Below are positions 37,917 through 51,000 of a stretch of 64,000 nt of DNA, piece by piece (within the stretch, counting starts at the first letter, position 1; each line of letters opens with the position of its first letter). Made by a program: the position numbers and the translations under genes. Source of the DNA: Acanthochlamys bracteata. Its lineage: Eukaryota > Streptophyta > Magnoliopsida > Pandanales > Velloziaceae. The stretch is from NCBI GenBank assembly GCA_019914995.1, contig CM034135.1, positions 2,978,501 through 3,042,500 of the forward strand. Direction: 5' to 3'. Below the pieces are notes generated by a model, which saw nothing but the letters and a program-made list of their open reading frames with translations, did not search any database and had not been told where the DNA came from.

Positions 37917-38614
37917 AGGGTATGTGTTACATAGCGATTGCCCTTTATGATTAGTTTGGCATCTCTCTCATGTCACTTTGGGTTTTGTCCAACGGATGGA
38001 GGTAGGTTAAAAATGTGGTAAATTTTTGGCAGATGATGTTGAGGAATCTGGTTGTAGATAATTAGATGAGCTGAACCATGGAATGCATAACTAAAACAAA
38101 CCAAAGAAGTACTTTGGAGGGCGACAAACTTTTGTTTCTGAGTGAAGTTTCATTTGCTTATTGTTGTCTTGAACCCTTCCAAATCCAGGTTTCTTCATTA
38201 AATTTCAGCCTAAGCTTCATCTAGGCAGTATCCTGTCATATACCATGACTTATTAGCTAAATCCATGATTTATCACTTCTTGCATCTTATCAACTTCTGA
38301 GACCACCTGTAGGTCCTTCTGAGTTCGGTAAAATAAGTAGCAATTGCTGTACTACTCTTATTTGTTTGATGAGCTGTCATGTTGTTGGTAAGATTCGTTT
38401 GATATCTTAGCATTCTGCCCATTCAGGGTAGGTAATTGTGGATACTGTTGTGATTCGAAGTCGGGCCGTGTGGCAGCAAGCACTGTTGGCTCTGTTGCCG
38501 TTCCCATGAAAGCCTATGTCTGAACCCTAATTCAAGGGCTAATCTGGCCCGGTCCAAAATAGCATTTCTTTTGTGTATCCATTACCCCCATGAATGGAAA
38601 AAAATGGAGGGGGT

Positions 38615-38830
38615 TTTTGGCGAAACTTTTCTTAAAAATAATTTTATATTTTTTATAGTTTTTATATATTATTTATACGTATATGAAACATTTTGTATTG
38701 TAAGATTTTTTTATTTTTTATTTTTATATTTTTAATAAAAAGTAAAATTTATTTTTTTAAAAAGATAAAAATATTTTTATTTTAAATAAATGTATTTTAA
38801 AAGTACTTTCAAATTTTCAAACGAAATCAA
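38615..38830. mobile_element. AT-rich MITE family copy
   Basis: The left end TTTTTGGCGAAACTTTTCTT pairs with the right end AAAAGTACTTTCAAATTTTC; the interior is almost pure A/T with no coding capacity. Confidence 0.45.
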
Positions 38831-38944
38831 CTACAGCGCCATTAGTTATTTTATTTCCAACTAATCTCACACGACGCCATTATCTTAGCTGTTCACAGTG
38901 GTGGTAGTAAAAACATTATACTGTACAGCTCTGGTATCACCGAA

Positions 38945-39175
38945 CCTTCGACGTGTTTGAAATAATTTATAAAACTTACTTTTTTAAAGTAAAAATACTT
39001 TTATTTATTTTGATAAAATTAATTATTATTTTGATTTAAAAAAAGTAATAAAAATAATAATAATAAATTTTTATGTAATTTTTAAAAATATTTTTAATTA
39101 AAAAGTTACTGAAAATATAAATTAAAAAATTAAAAATATATATATATATTTTTTTTGAACGCGTTGCTAAACGCG
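38945..39175. mobile_element. AT-rich MITE family copy
   Basis: The left end CGACGTGTTTGAAATAATTT is opposed by the right end AACGCGTTGCTAAACGCG; the interior includes AAAAATAATAATAATAAATT as in other copies. Ends are approximate. Confidence 0.35.
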
Positions 39176-41546
39176 CTCTCGTAGATCGCATGTTTCCGTA
39201 GATCGAATCTTGCCCACAAGGCCGCATTGAATGCTTTGCATCGTAGATCGCATGTTTCCGTTTTCTCCCTCTCCAAGGTGATCAAAGATGTCTGTTTCCC
39301 TACCGATTTCTTAATCCCAACTCAAACAGAGGCCTAGTGTTTAGGGCTTAAATTTGAACAACAAGCTTAAAGAATCAAGCACGCCAAGCGTATCCACACC
39401 GAAGCCTGATGCCATTGTTTTTTAGTTTTAAAATAAGACAAATGACCATGACAACTATGGAAGGAGTACTGTTTTTTCTTGGAAGACAAGAGAGGTTGAG
39501 TAGTGTTTAATTTAATAGTCATGTGAGACCATTTAATGCATGGGAGATGAGTGCAGGGTTTGGGTAATAGTAACCAAGTTGCTTCAGCTCCAAATTTTAT
39601 TATCTCGATGCCCTTGAGAATCATTGCAAATTTTAGTGTCACTAGGCTTTAACTGGATGTCGGATTTCATCACGAGAGCTTCAACTCCTTGTTTTGTCTC
39701 GCACGCTCTGTTATTTCAATGATTCTCTAAGGTTTGATTTAAATGTTTTGTGTTTCTTTTTTCCTGTGGAAGCAATTGTTGTATGTGGTTTATTAATGGG
39801 GTGGAAGCGTATAAGTAGGGTAAGATACGTTGATGTCTTAGCTCGTGTCAATCGCCTTTCTACTGGAACCTGACGGTGGTAACCGAGAACTTCGACTCCT
39901 TAATCTGCATCCTCCTAGAAAATGCGAGATTTACAGTTTACAAGGAAACTAGTCCCTGCCTCGGACCACCTAATTCCAACTCGTACAAAGGCAATAGGCT
40001 AACAAAATTAAATAACAATAATATTATTGAACTTGCGTTTCTTTAAAAGCTAATACTCAAGTTTGGTCTCTATGTTCTTTATTCTAATCTACACTAAGAT
40101 GTGAATAGATAATGGATAGTTTTTTGGCAGTGTGGTCATTTTGATCATCTAATCTGAGAAGCCCTTTTTAACTTTTCGAAAAGATTCTTTTTGTTTATTT
40201 ATTATTATTTATTGTAAAGTTTAGGACTATTTGTTTTCTAGATAAAAACGCTTATTAGAAGAAACCGTTCTTATATTGAAAGCAGAGGAGTTTTTTAACT
40301 ATGGTTTTGTGGCCTCTACATGCAGCATATGTTGGCTAGTGATCTTTTCAGGATGAAATGGCAGTTTAGCTATGGACAAAAGTATTTAAGTTGTATTTCC
40401 CTTTTCAGTTTGTGATTGTACAGAAGCTTTTTAGTAAACTTTTTTTTGCAGCTCTTTTTGCTAAGGAAGTTGTGCATTGTTTCTTGCAAACGAACTGAGT
40501 TCGTCTTATGTTAAAGCTTAATCTTGAAAGTTTAGTAAATGACTTGGCCAATAAAGTACTTCATTAATGAAATGGGAGTTCATACTGCCTGCAAATATAT
40601 GGTATGCCCACTTCCACCTAGGCTTCCACTTTATGATTGTTGCACATAAAAGGAATCGCCAAACTAGCTTCGACCATGAATGTTTGAGTGCTCAACCAGT
40701 CCTTGGTTGATGTTGTCTGTTAGGAACACTTCATTCGCGATGGTGTGGTTTGCCTCTCTTGGTTTAGACATTTTTTCTGTCCATTTTATAATGGATTTGG
40801 GATTTGGTATTAGCGAAAACGAGACGTGAATACGTGAATGTCTCTGCCAACAAACATTCACTCTTTCTCTCCCTCTAATGCATATATCCAGATCCAAGGA
40901 GTTTAAGTTTGGCATGGGTGTCAAAATCCTACTATGTTAGTTGATTGGTAGCCCTACTGTCAAGGATTCTTCTAAGCTTAGAAGAGTCAGTAGTGGACTT
41001 GGGAGCCAAAATCAAGTCTTTAGCAGGTAAGTTTCTAGTAAAACAAGACTGATCAGCTGCCAGGTAATGCGCTTCAGTGGCGGTCAACTCTGGCTTGGCT
41101 CATACTTTTTACTTCAAAATTTGAACTCATTTTGTAGACTGTCAGATGTCTACCATTAGTATTAGTATGATACACATGCATGTCATATCTAGATCGGCCA
41201 GCTATTCTCAATTGAGCTGTAGTACGATTTAATATGAGATAGATATTGGACCTGAATCTATGCTAAATTTTTCCTTAGAGTTTGTCCTTGATTGTTAGCT
41301 CAAAACAAAGTGTTCCATGACTATGTGAAGCATCTGTGATGATGCCTCTACGAGTGAATGATCCTATTCTAGCATTGAAGCCAGCACGTCTGTTTCTCTT
41401 TGCATAGAGATGCAATTGTGCAATCACATTGTGTGCCATGGGATTTTTCAAAATGATTTAGAAGAGTGGCTATGCTATGCTAAATACAGATATGCTAGTA
41501 GTTTTATAAATGGGAGGGAGATAGATCCTCGAAATCACACTGAGAG

Positions 41547-41793
41547 TATGGCGAGTTTGGCAACGTGTTTCAAAAAATTAATTTTTTAATTTCTTATCTT
41601 ATATTTTTTAATAAATATTTTATAAAATTTATTTAAAAATTTAAAAAATATAAAAAATTTTATGTAAAATTATTTTATTATTTAATTTTATTATTTTTTA
41701 TTCAAAATAATAAAATTTATTTATCGAAATAAAATATAAATGTTATCTATTTAAAAAAATATTTTATCAAAAGCATTCCTAAACACACATGCT
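41547..41793. mobile_element. AT-rich MITE family copy
   Basis: The left end GTTTGGCAACGTGTTTCAAA pairs with the right end AAAAGCATTCCTAAACAC. The interior has AATTTTATTATTTTTTATTC and AATAAAATTTATTTATCG words shared with the 29.7-kb copy. Confidence 0.5.
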
Positions 41794-41802
41794 TAACGGG
41801 GG

Positions 41803-42017
41803 CGTTTGGTAGTGCTTATAAAATAGAAGGTATTTTTTTTTTGAAAAATAAGTTTTATTTTTTTATTTCTAAAAAAAATACAATAAAAAGATCTCACTTC
41901 GTAGAATCTACATTATTAAATTTTTAAATAAATTTTTTAAATACTTATAAATTATATATTAAAAAATATGAAATAAAAAAAAATTGAAAAATTACTAAAC
42001 AGTACCGAACGCTCCCT
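41803..42017. mobile_element. AT-rich MITE family copy with clearest ends
   Basis: The left end GGGGGCGTTTGGTAGTGCTT matches the reverse complement of the right end, GGGAGCGTTCGGTACTGTTT. It is about 215 bp, non-coding, and lies only about 10 bases from the previous copy. Confidence 0.6.
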
Positions 42018-43239
42018 GTTACGAAGAGATTCTCCAATAACGCGGTTTTGGATATTTCATGATCTTCAGTAGTTCATAAGATAAATGTATCCGTTTGAAC
42101 CTTTCAAGTCTTCTCCTACAAGCAAGGTAGAAATATTTAAATCAATGAGCTTAAAGATTACCAACATGATTTCTAGTCTATATAAAGCAGTAGAACTAAC
42201 ATGAACGTGTTCCTCTAGGTATTACTGTGACCGAGAAAACCAGAAGTGGTTTTCTGAAGCTGTGTTAAGATATCGAGTGTATGATTAATGAGAGTGGACA
42301 CTTGTTAGAGAGTGGAACGTGCTTCCTGATATTTTAGGGTACTGTTAACATATTATAATGGTACTGATTATAAAAAGAACGCAGCAAAAGTGAATAATCA
42401 GTGCTGTTGAAGAATTAACGTATTTGTGATGTCCATCAAACAAAAATTATTCATTAAATATTTTTTACCTTCGTTTTTGCTGGTGTGAGCAAAAATTCTC
42501 CCAACCACCAAGTTAAGAAACGTTAGAGGGGTTACCAAATCTTTGAGATGCCTGTTAGCATTACATGTGATTGACTGAACATTGAAATTAAGAAGAACAA
42601 AACTAATATCTTTTGGAACTTCCAGATTGAGTTTGTACCTATTGAACAAGTATATTTACTTTCAGCTTTGTGTTTATTACTTTCCGCTTTGCTCAGTTCT
42701 GATAATGGACTTCTACTTTTCAATTTCTTCAAAAACCTAACTACTTAAATTCTTCCCCTTTGCAGGCTAGGTAGAACTCTTTAGAGACCGTTACAGGTCA
42801 GAATGGTGCTCAATGCTAAATAAGTGGAGAGATTAGGTTTAAGTAGCAAACATTGCATGCATAGCTGTCCCATGCAATCATCATTCTGGTCATTTTAGAA
42901 TTTCAGTATGTGCTTAAGTAGGTGTTTATTTAAGCTTCTCACAAGTTACATAAGCAGATTTATCAATAATCTTATAAACCCAACGTACTGGCATTCCAGT
43001 GTATCTTGAAATAATAGAATATTGACTTACTGTTTAAGAAGGAACTAAGATTCCTTTCGATGAAAATTTTATTCTCTTTTGTTTTAATATGAACTAGGCA
43101 CTCATTTTTAATGACTAATAGGCTGTCTTATTACATAAGTGAGAAGTCTGGTTAATTACCTTTGGCGAAATCCTATGATTTCCATAGTCAGCTTAGTTTA
43201 GCTATTAATTATATCCACCTAACCTCATCTAGCTTCTCT

Positions 43240-43248
43240 TATAAATAT
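43240..43248 (+). promoter_or_regulatory. TATA box of the LBD12-like gene
   Basis: TATAAATAT, about 105-114 bases upstream of the ATG at 43354. Confidence 0.6.
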
Positions 43249-43353
43249 GCAGATGACCCACATCTTTTCTACACACCTCCACCTTGTGAAGTAGTTTAGG
43301 AGCAGCCACTTCCACCTACTGTCCTCTTCTTTTCCATTCAGTCCAACAGAAAA

Positions 43354-44689
43354 ATGGGTGGAAATTCCCCTTGCGCTTCGTGCAAACTTCTGAGAAGACG
43401 TTGCGCTAAAGACTGCATCTTTGCTCCCTTCTTCCCTTCCGACGATCCCCACAAGTTTGCCATTGTTCACAAGGTCTTCGGTGCCAGCAATGTTAGCAAG
43501 ATGCTTCAGGTCTCCCTCTTTCTCTCCGTCCCTCTCTCTCATACATGTCTGTGCATGAGTTAGCATAGAACTAACATCTATGTAGGGTTAGTGACAGGGT
43601 AACCTTGTAACAGAAATGAGCTTTCTCCTCAAAGCAGATGAGCTAGGTTCAAATTTCTTCAAGCATTTTTGACAATTGATTAATAAAGCAGGAGGATATG
43701 AATATAAGAAACTTAGTATTCCTCCTTTTTTCCCTGAGAAATGAAAATTAGTGTTTGGCCAGTGATCATATCAGCGTACAAGTTTTTCTGTATAGGTTCA
43801 TTTCTGCATGTTACTATAAGCTAATCTAGAGTAGCGGCTAAGAAGAAGTCAATTTCTACCATCATGTAGCTCTTTGTCGCAGCCGACATGCTTGCTATTA
43901 GTTTCCTATCGTCAAACTAAACAAATTTGATTGTAATCAATTCTCATAATCATGTGCTTAAGTTGACATATTCCCTTTCTTGATTGTCCTTCAATTGATA
44001 GCGTCGTGGCATGAATAAGTAAGTATTGGTAATATTAAATATGTACTTCGTCCCAAAAAAGTGTATTCACTTTTGCAATTTGAAAACGTTGTCTTCTGTT
44101 AAACACAAACCCTGTTATTAGTCATGCTCATTGGATGCAACCGTGTCCATCAACATCGTTCTCTGATTCACAGCAATTGTGCATAGATGTCTAATTCACA
44201 GCAATCTGTGATGCCATGCTTTTTGAATGCTGTGTTATTTGAAGTTATGCTCCACTACACGTTCAATCTTTTTCAGAAACATGTCTAAATATTTGTTTAC
44301 AAGATTATATCGTTCATTGATGTTGATGGTTCTCCATCGTCTTACAGGAGCTCCCAGTTCACCAGAGAACTGATGCAGTAAGCAGCCTAGTATACGAGGC
44401 AACAGCAAGAATGAGAGACCCCGTATATGGCTGTGTTGGAGTCATCTCTTTCCTCCAGAACCAAGTCTCTCAGCTCCAGATGCAGCTTGCGGTTGCTCAG
44501 GCGGAGATCCTTTGCATCCAGATGCAGCAGGAAACCCCAATAGCTAACCAGCAGATGGATCCTGATCATGACAAGTCTTTCCTACTTCATAACAACGTTA
44601 ACCTAGCTAACCTTCCTCAGTTTATGAACTTTTCATCTTCTAGCAATGTAGCTCAGGAGCCTCTTAAGAGAGAGTCTCTTTGGACATAG
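43354..44689 (+). CDS. LBD12: LOB-domain transcription factor, LBD12/ASL5 type
   Basis: Class I LATERAL ORGAN BOUNDARIES domain protein; nuclear DNA-binding factor acting at organ boundaries. Two exons, 43354-43509 and 44348-44689, give 165 residues with an in-phase junction after MLQ, the conserved intron position of this subfamily. The domain is complete: zinc-finger-like CASCKLLRRRCAKDC (C-x2-C-x6-C-x3-C), the GAS block ending FGASNVSKML, the RDPVYGCVG motif, and the leucine-zipper-like ISFLQNQVSQLQMQLA. The C-terminus ends PLKRESLWT, characteristic of LBD12 and near relatives. The variable tail is short and has Asn/Ser-rich segments. The intron is 838 bp. No defect seen. Confidence 0.93.
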
Positions 44690-45324
44690 ATGATGAACTT
44701 GTTTAGGTCTCTCTTTTGTTATTAGCAATAGAGTGCTAGCTTGTTGCTGTTCTCTTTCGACGACTGTTTATTCTTGATGACTGTCGTGTTGATTGGGTAA
44801 TGATGAAAGGATACAGATGAAATGGAAGAGCCAGTTTCCAATCTTCAGATTGCTTATAGCTTAACAAGATTGCAAGAACATACTCTACACATGTTACAGA
44901 CATTCACAGATAACCGAAGCATATAATATATATATATATATATGAGAACAAGAATCGTTCGTTTAAATTGTTAAGACCGCCGACACAACAGTAGTGAAGC
45001 TTCTTCGACATGGTTGATTCTGCAGTTTGTTGCAAAAAGTTGTTAGTTTAATGTAATGCAGCCAGTTCTTGAATTAATCTTTCTCCGATTAAGATTTGTT
45101 TTCACATTTGAACTTGTTCTCTGGTCTGGCAAAATAACAACACTGTTTCTACACTACTGCACTGGCTTCGGGAGAAGTTTTCAGGAAGCAAGTTTCAGTT
45201 AGTAAGTTGCATTAATGCAAAAAAAAAAAAGTTAATTCATTCTTAATTCATTAATTATCATGTCCATGCATGTAAAAAGGGATGTAGAAATAGGTAAGAG
45301 CCCTTCCGTGCATGCTTACAGTTG

Positions 45325-45560
45325 CATTTAGCGGTGCATTTCAGTAACTTATATTTTAATTTTTTATTTTACATTTTAAAATCTTTTTTTAATATTCTAT
45401 ATAATTTTTAAAATTTTAAAAAATATAAAAAAATTTTATGTCATCAAATTTTATTATTGTTTATTATTCCTATTTTTAAAAATAAAAAATATAAAGTTCA
45501 TTAAAATTTTCAAAATAATTTTTATTTAAAAAAAGTTATTTTATAAATACTCCTAAATAT
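45325..45560. mobile_element. AT-rich MITE family copy
   Basis: The left end GCATTTAGCGGTGCATTTCA pairs with the right end TTTTATAAATACTCCTAAAT; the interior has TTTTATTATTGTTTATTATT. Ends are approximate. Confidence 0.45.
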
Positions 45561-47481
45561 TTTATTAATTTAAATCTCTAATGCTTCTAAACACGTTAAA
45601 TATATATATTTTTGTCTTCCGCATCAAACTACTGTTGTCAATTCAAATTGAAAACCAATTCAATCCACTGTTCCACGTGATGGAATCAAACGAGTATTTA
45701 AAGAATTCTACAAAACTCTTAGTTTTCATTCTGCCTTCTACGAATTTTGTCCTCATCTGTTCTATAACAGTTCTGAACTCTTGTTCATACAAAATAATTT
45801 GAACTGATCAGTTATTGTGTGAAGAAGATTCCTTTCTTCGGTTTTAATTGATCAGCTGGCTCATGTGGACTTGCTTCGATATATATGTTAAATAAAGGTT
45901 GCAGAATTTGTTTTTAGTTCTATTATACTATCATGCATTCTGCATGCCTGCCACAACCATTCTGTTTCTTTCTTCTATTATCAGAAAGAAGCCCAACATT
46001 CAAGTTAACGAGTTCAGAAAATTTTACCAGTAGCTAGTATAGCTGTGCATTCAATGTCAAAATTTCAACTCTTCTTGAACTAAACTGACTTGAGAAAAGT
46101 TAACATTTAAATCTTGGTATTAGTTTCAATACAAATGTTGTGTCAATGTAATTAGCTATTTGCTATAGCTAGCTGAGTTAGTTTAAAGCAAGCAAGCAAT
46201 TAAAAGATCACTGGCAAAATTCTTATGATCCTCGAACTCTGCATTAAACAAAATCTAAAGAAAAATAATAAAACAATTTACATCTTTTGAGGGCTCGATG
46301 ATAGATAATGCCATTATAAGTATTAAAAAATATATATTTAGCATGGTTAGTTTCTTCAGCTACAAAATAGGTATAACAGTTAATTACATATGTTGCTTTA
46401 GACATTTTACTTCTGTTTCCAAAACTCCAGCAGAGAGATTGAGCAATTAGGAAACGAAAGTAGTTCGGTGTTGCGGTTTTTGACGTGTTGTTAGTTAATT
46501 AAACCACTTAACAGTTTTGATCATCGAAAGAAAATTAAGATGGGATTAAATATATATGTTAACCATGTGAAAAGGAATCTAAAAGGTTTGAAGTTTACGT
46601 TAGTGTTGTCGTTCAGTTTCATATTTAACTATACCGGTCGGCACTACTACCAATGTTTCATGAAGTTGTACTTTTAAGCGACAACAAACACAAGAGAAAG
46701 AAATTTTTTTTTTGAAAAAACAAAGAAATAATACTTTATCTAACGTAGTCTTAAATGAATTAATTATTCATATGAAAGTTAATTGCTATCTACGCCCTTT
46801 ACGTAAAATTTTATACTTTTTATATTTCAAATCCATAACCGATCAATTTTACTCAAATTGTTATCTTTACTCATATGTTATAAATATTTTCTAGCCCACG
46901 TATTGTATGAAAATTGTTTCATTATGTCATTTTTACGTTTCACCATCTATCCTACTAAATTTATAGATTCAGTGAAGTCATATAATCATATCGTATTTTA
47001 TTGTTTAACATAAGATATTTTTTTATTTTGAAAATTTTTTAAAATTAATTTATATTTTTAATTAAAAAGAAAAAATATAAATAAAATATATAATTTATCT
47101 ATATATTTCAAATTTTAAATATTTTAAAATTATAAAAAATTTATTGAATGAGAAGAAATTAAATGGAAAAAGTACTTTGAACTTTGAAGTATAATGTTAA
47201 GTCTGTACCATGATATAAAATAAAAAACATCATAAAACAATTTTAATATTATTGTTTTTATTCATTTCAAAAGCAGACACAAATTAGTGTATTTAATATT
47301 TTTTTATTAGTTTACTGTAAGTGAATCTATAATTTTGTTAAAAAATTATTTTATAGACGACCTTATACATTTACTTTAAAATTATAATTTCACAGACTCA
47401 TTTTATAATAATTTTTATTTACTTTTAAAATCTTTACTTACTAAAAGTTTGCTTCTAAACAAGTAACCACGAATCTCAGGT

Positions 47482-47732
47482 GCGTTTGACGCGCAGCTTA
47501 TAAAAAACTACTTATTAATTTTTTTATATTTTATATTTTCAATATATAAAAAATATTTTATAAATATATAAAAAATTTATTTAAAAATTTAGAAAATGTA
47601 GAAAAATTTTACAAAGTGAAATTTTTTTATTATATATTTTTATTATTTTTATAAAAATTAAAAAAAAAACTCATTTTAAAAAAAATAAAAATATCTTTTA
47701 TTTTAAAAATTTTTTATTTTAAAAGCACTCTC
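47482..47732. mobile_element. AT-rich MITE family copy
   Basis: The left end GCGTTTGACGCGCAGCTTAT pairs with the right end TTAAAAGCACTCTCAAATTT. It is non-coding and lies just upstream of the promoter of the 48-kb gene. Confidence 0.45.
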
Positions 47733-47767
47733 AAATTTTCTCAAATCTTACCTTCTTCTTACCTTCT

Positions 47768-47776
47768 TATAAATAG
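47768..47776 (+). promoter_or_regulatory. possible TATA box of the Atg27/MRH-like gene
   Basis: TATAAATAG about 240 bases before the chosen ATG. A GAGCCCATTTA site II-like motif lies about 90 bases further downstream. The distance implies a leader of roughly 200 bases if used. Confidence 0.4.
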
Positions 47777-48011
47777 CGTTCACCAAAAGGGCTCAGACTC
47801 ACTTGCTTCATATGGGTTGGACCAATGGTTTTGCCAAAATATGGATCCAATAATAGTCCAAACGGAGCCCATTTAGACCCGTGACGCAGCCCTCTCTGCA
47901 AAAGAAGAACAGAGCACTACAGACGGCGAGTGGACGGGAACGCATCTGTCAATCGTTGTAGCTGTACTTCTTCGCCCGCTCAAACCTTATGCTTTATTGA
48001 TCGTGGCGACG

Positions 48012-51000
48012 ATGACGTGGCATTTTGCGACGGCGCTATTGCTGTGCATTGATGGATTGTTGATTGGCTCGGAGGCGGCGTGCGAGCTCACCGTTAGTCG
48101 AAGAAACACTTTGTACAATTTCAAGCTTACTGAAGCAATCCCTGATCATCCCCATGGCGTTCTCAGCGAAGACGGGTAATTAATTTCGCTTTCTTCTCTC
48201 TCTCTCTCTCTCTATTTAGCTTGCTGTTAATTGTTAAGTAATGCACCATTGAAATGAGTCGAAGTTTTCAATGCGTTAGAAGTAATTTTCTCGTCTGAAA
48301 ATTTCGTTTCGAAACATTGTAGTGGTTGAGTTGTTGTCGTTGTGGGTCCGATTTGTTTGGTTTTGTGATTTTGAAAATTGTTGTATGTGCTAATGTGGAT
48401 AATGATATCATTATAGAGGTGCTTTTAGCAGGTGAAAATGTTTGGTGGAAAACGGTTGGTAAACCGTCATCTAGTACTAAAAATGTTGTCAGCAGTTTGT
48501 GAGAGTTTTAGCTATTTGTTCACGAGAAAAGAAAGTGAGTGTTACAAACTTATGTTTGATTTAGTAAAACGCTGATATTAGGTTCCTGATTCTATCTTAG
48601 GATATGGTATTGTCCTTTTCTTTAATTATGCAAATGCCTGTTAGTATGATGCTCAGTACAGATTCCTGTTAACATGATGAACCATAACTGTGTCATAACT
48701 GTGTTATCCTTCAATTGGAAAAGTATTGCACAAAAAGTTTTGAGATTACTTTAGATGTAGGTTTGTCATAGACTTTTATGGTGTGCTTGGGATTCCCTTT
48801 TTCCAGTTCTGGAGCTGATTTTTGTTTTGAGGTAAGATGCAAAGAGATTGATGAATTGGTTTTTGTAGGTTTTACAAGGTGTCAGTAAACTCGACTACTC
48901 TTTGGTTTCAGGTAAGGGTACCTTATGATAGATCATATTTAGATTATTTTGTTTCTGTTGTGTAGTATAGGCTGCAGAATTGCTGGTACTAGGAATGCAC
49001 TTCCACTTCACTTTGACAGTTTTGAAGATGATATCACGTGCAAGTTTAATTTTTAGTCCTACAAGTTGAATATTGTGATTGTCTGCCATCTTAGTTTGAA
49101 TTATGTGAAACTGCTATTCCCCAGGTTATTGACTTTGAGCTATTGATTTGTGGGTGACCAGCTATGTGATCAAATGATATTCAACCATGGTTCTCCAAGA
49201 TGCTTTGGTTGCCAGGTAGGAGTCTGCAGTGCTTCTTGTGCTTCTAAACTTCTACAAACCTATTGTTTCCCTACTAAATATAGCGGATGATGACGATTCG
49301 ATTTCCTGAGAATTACTATCTATCCTGCAAATTTTGAGAAGTCTGGGGAATCATCTTATGGCTCATAATTTACTCAGAATTAATCAAAAAAACATGCTTA
49401 TATGTACTCAATGGAAAACCTATTTCAAGACATGCATTTTGGATCCCATCTGAATGTTTCTAAGAATCGAAAAACATGTTTATATGCAGGATTGTGGAGG
49501 TCCATTACGTTGTGGCATGACCTGCAGTGCACTTGTCGCAAATGACATTGGAGGTTAGCTCCATCTGTACACGGTAGTTCGCCTAATTGCTTTTGTACAA
49601 TCAGATATTTTTTGCTATGTGTGATTTATAACTTATAGTTGCTTAAAACATTAAGCGTTATGATGAAGCAGTAGCTTCTTTGCCTTCAATAGCATGTCTA
49701 TTTATTGTACCAGTTATGAGTATTCCCTGAGATTTATTTTAGGATGCATAGTAGTCAATTTGCGGTGAAGTCCACATGTTGGTTTTTGGCAGATGGATCT
49801 ATGATCTTTTGCTATTCTAGGTTTCGTCTTGGTCTTATTGCAAATGCAGTACAGTATGGTTGTCGTTATACTTTTGCTTGAATGAAGAACTGACAAGGGG
49901 TTTAATTAGATCACAGTTCATTGACAGAAACAAATCTAAGAAACCAATATTATTATACTCTTGCTTGAAACTTCTGCGGGATCTGGAGATTCTAAGTAAA
50001 GATGGGTGAACTAGATGAACCTCCCTTGCAACCTACTATTTGTTTTACATTCTGATTAAGAATATTTTTATCAGAATAGAGTGTTGTCGGTGCAATTTTA
50101 GTGCATGAGCTAATATTTGTACTTTCTAGTCTCAAGCAATGATCTTGGAAAGGACCTTGATCAATTTTCTTAAAGCCAGACTATAGAAGAGTGAATGCAT
50201 TTTGAAGTTTAAATTTTAGTATTTATGTCATCATTTAAGAGGTGGCCACTCTTTTTATTTGTGTAGCACATGGGAAGTGATTGCTGCAGCCACAAGAAGA
50301 GGTTTCCTATGGAAAATGATGTTGTCACCAATATGTCTCAAAGTCATTCTTTTTTAAAGACTTAAGAAATCACGATTAATGAATAGATAAAGATAACAAA
50401 GAAATTTGTATTACATTCACCATGACAGAGCTTAGTGTCTTCTCTTCCACTCTTCTGCTCCAATCAATTTCGTTTCCAAAATAAGGTGGTTATTGAAGAA
50501 CACATTTCAGGTTCTAACCTTCAAGTTGTTCTAGTTCCTGCAACTTTTTTGCAAAAATGGATTGAAGAGTTGTGTTTCCCTCTTTTCTCCCTTTAGCGTT
50601 TGGACGGATGCATACTTGTTCTGTAAAGTATATTAGGAAACAAAAGTAGTTTCTTTCGCACACCCTGCTTTTAAAGTTTCTTAGGCAATATGGAAATTGT
50701 TGACAAGTGATTGCATGGTGTGATCCTTCCTGCTCAATCTTTTTGGAAGTGTATAGCTATCTCCTATTGTTTAGGTAATTAATGGTTTTTTTCCATATGC
50801 AGGTTATCCTGTTTGCAAAACCATTGGTCATGCAATGAACACAACAGTTGCTCTTATTGGTAATACTTAACTTCTATTGTTGTTTTTGAGTCACTAACAC
50901 CTCCTATGCTATTGTTTCTTGAATAGCTTTGGGGGTTTGGTGATATTCTCCATTATTTCCTATGAGCTTATGAGGAGACTTTTTGCATGTATTATAGTTT

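Larger units (their letters stand above)
37917..43239. other. long intergenic region
   Basis: About 5.3 kb without a supported gene. The first few hundred bases are the DFO-like 3' UTR. Four AT-rich MITE-family copies are present (38615-38830, 38945-39175, 41547-41793, 41803-42017). A 20-bp direct repeat (CGTAGATCGCATGTTTCCG core) occurs at about 39180 and 39241. The rest shows no exon-like frames. Confidence 0.5.
44690..47760. other. intergenic region
   Basis: Contains the LBD12-like 3' UTR, a (TA)n run at about 44926-44942, two AT-rich MITE copies (45325-45560 and 47482-47732) and otherwise AT-rich DNA with no supported gene. Confidence 0.5.
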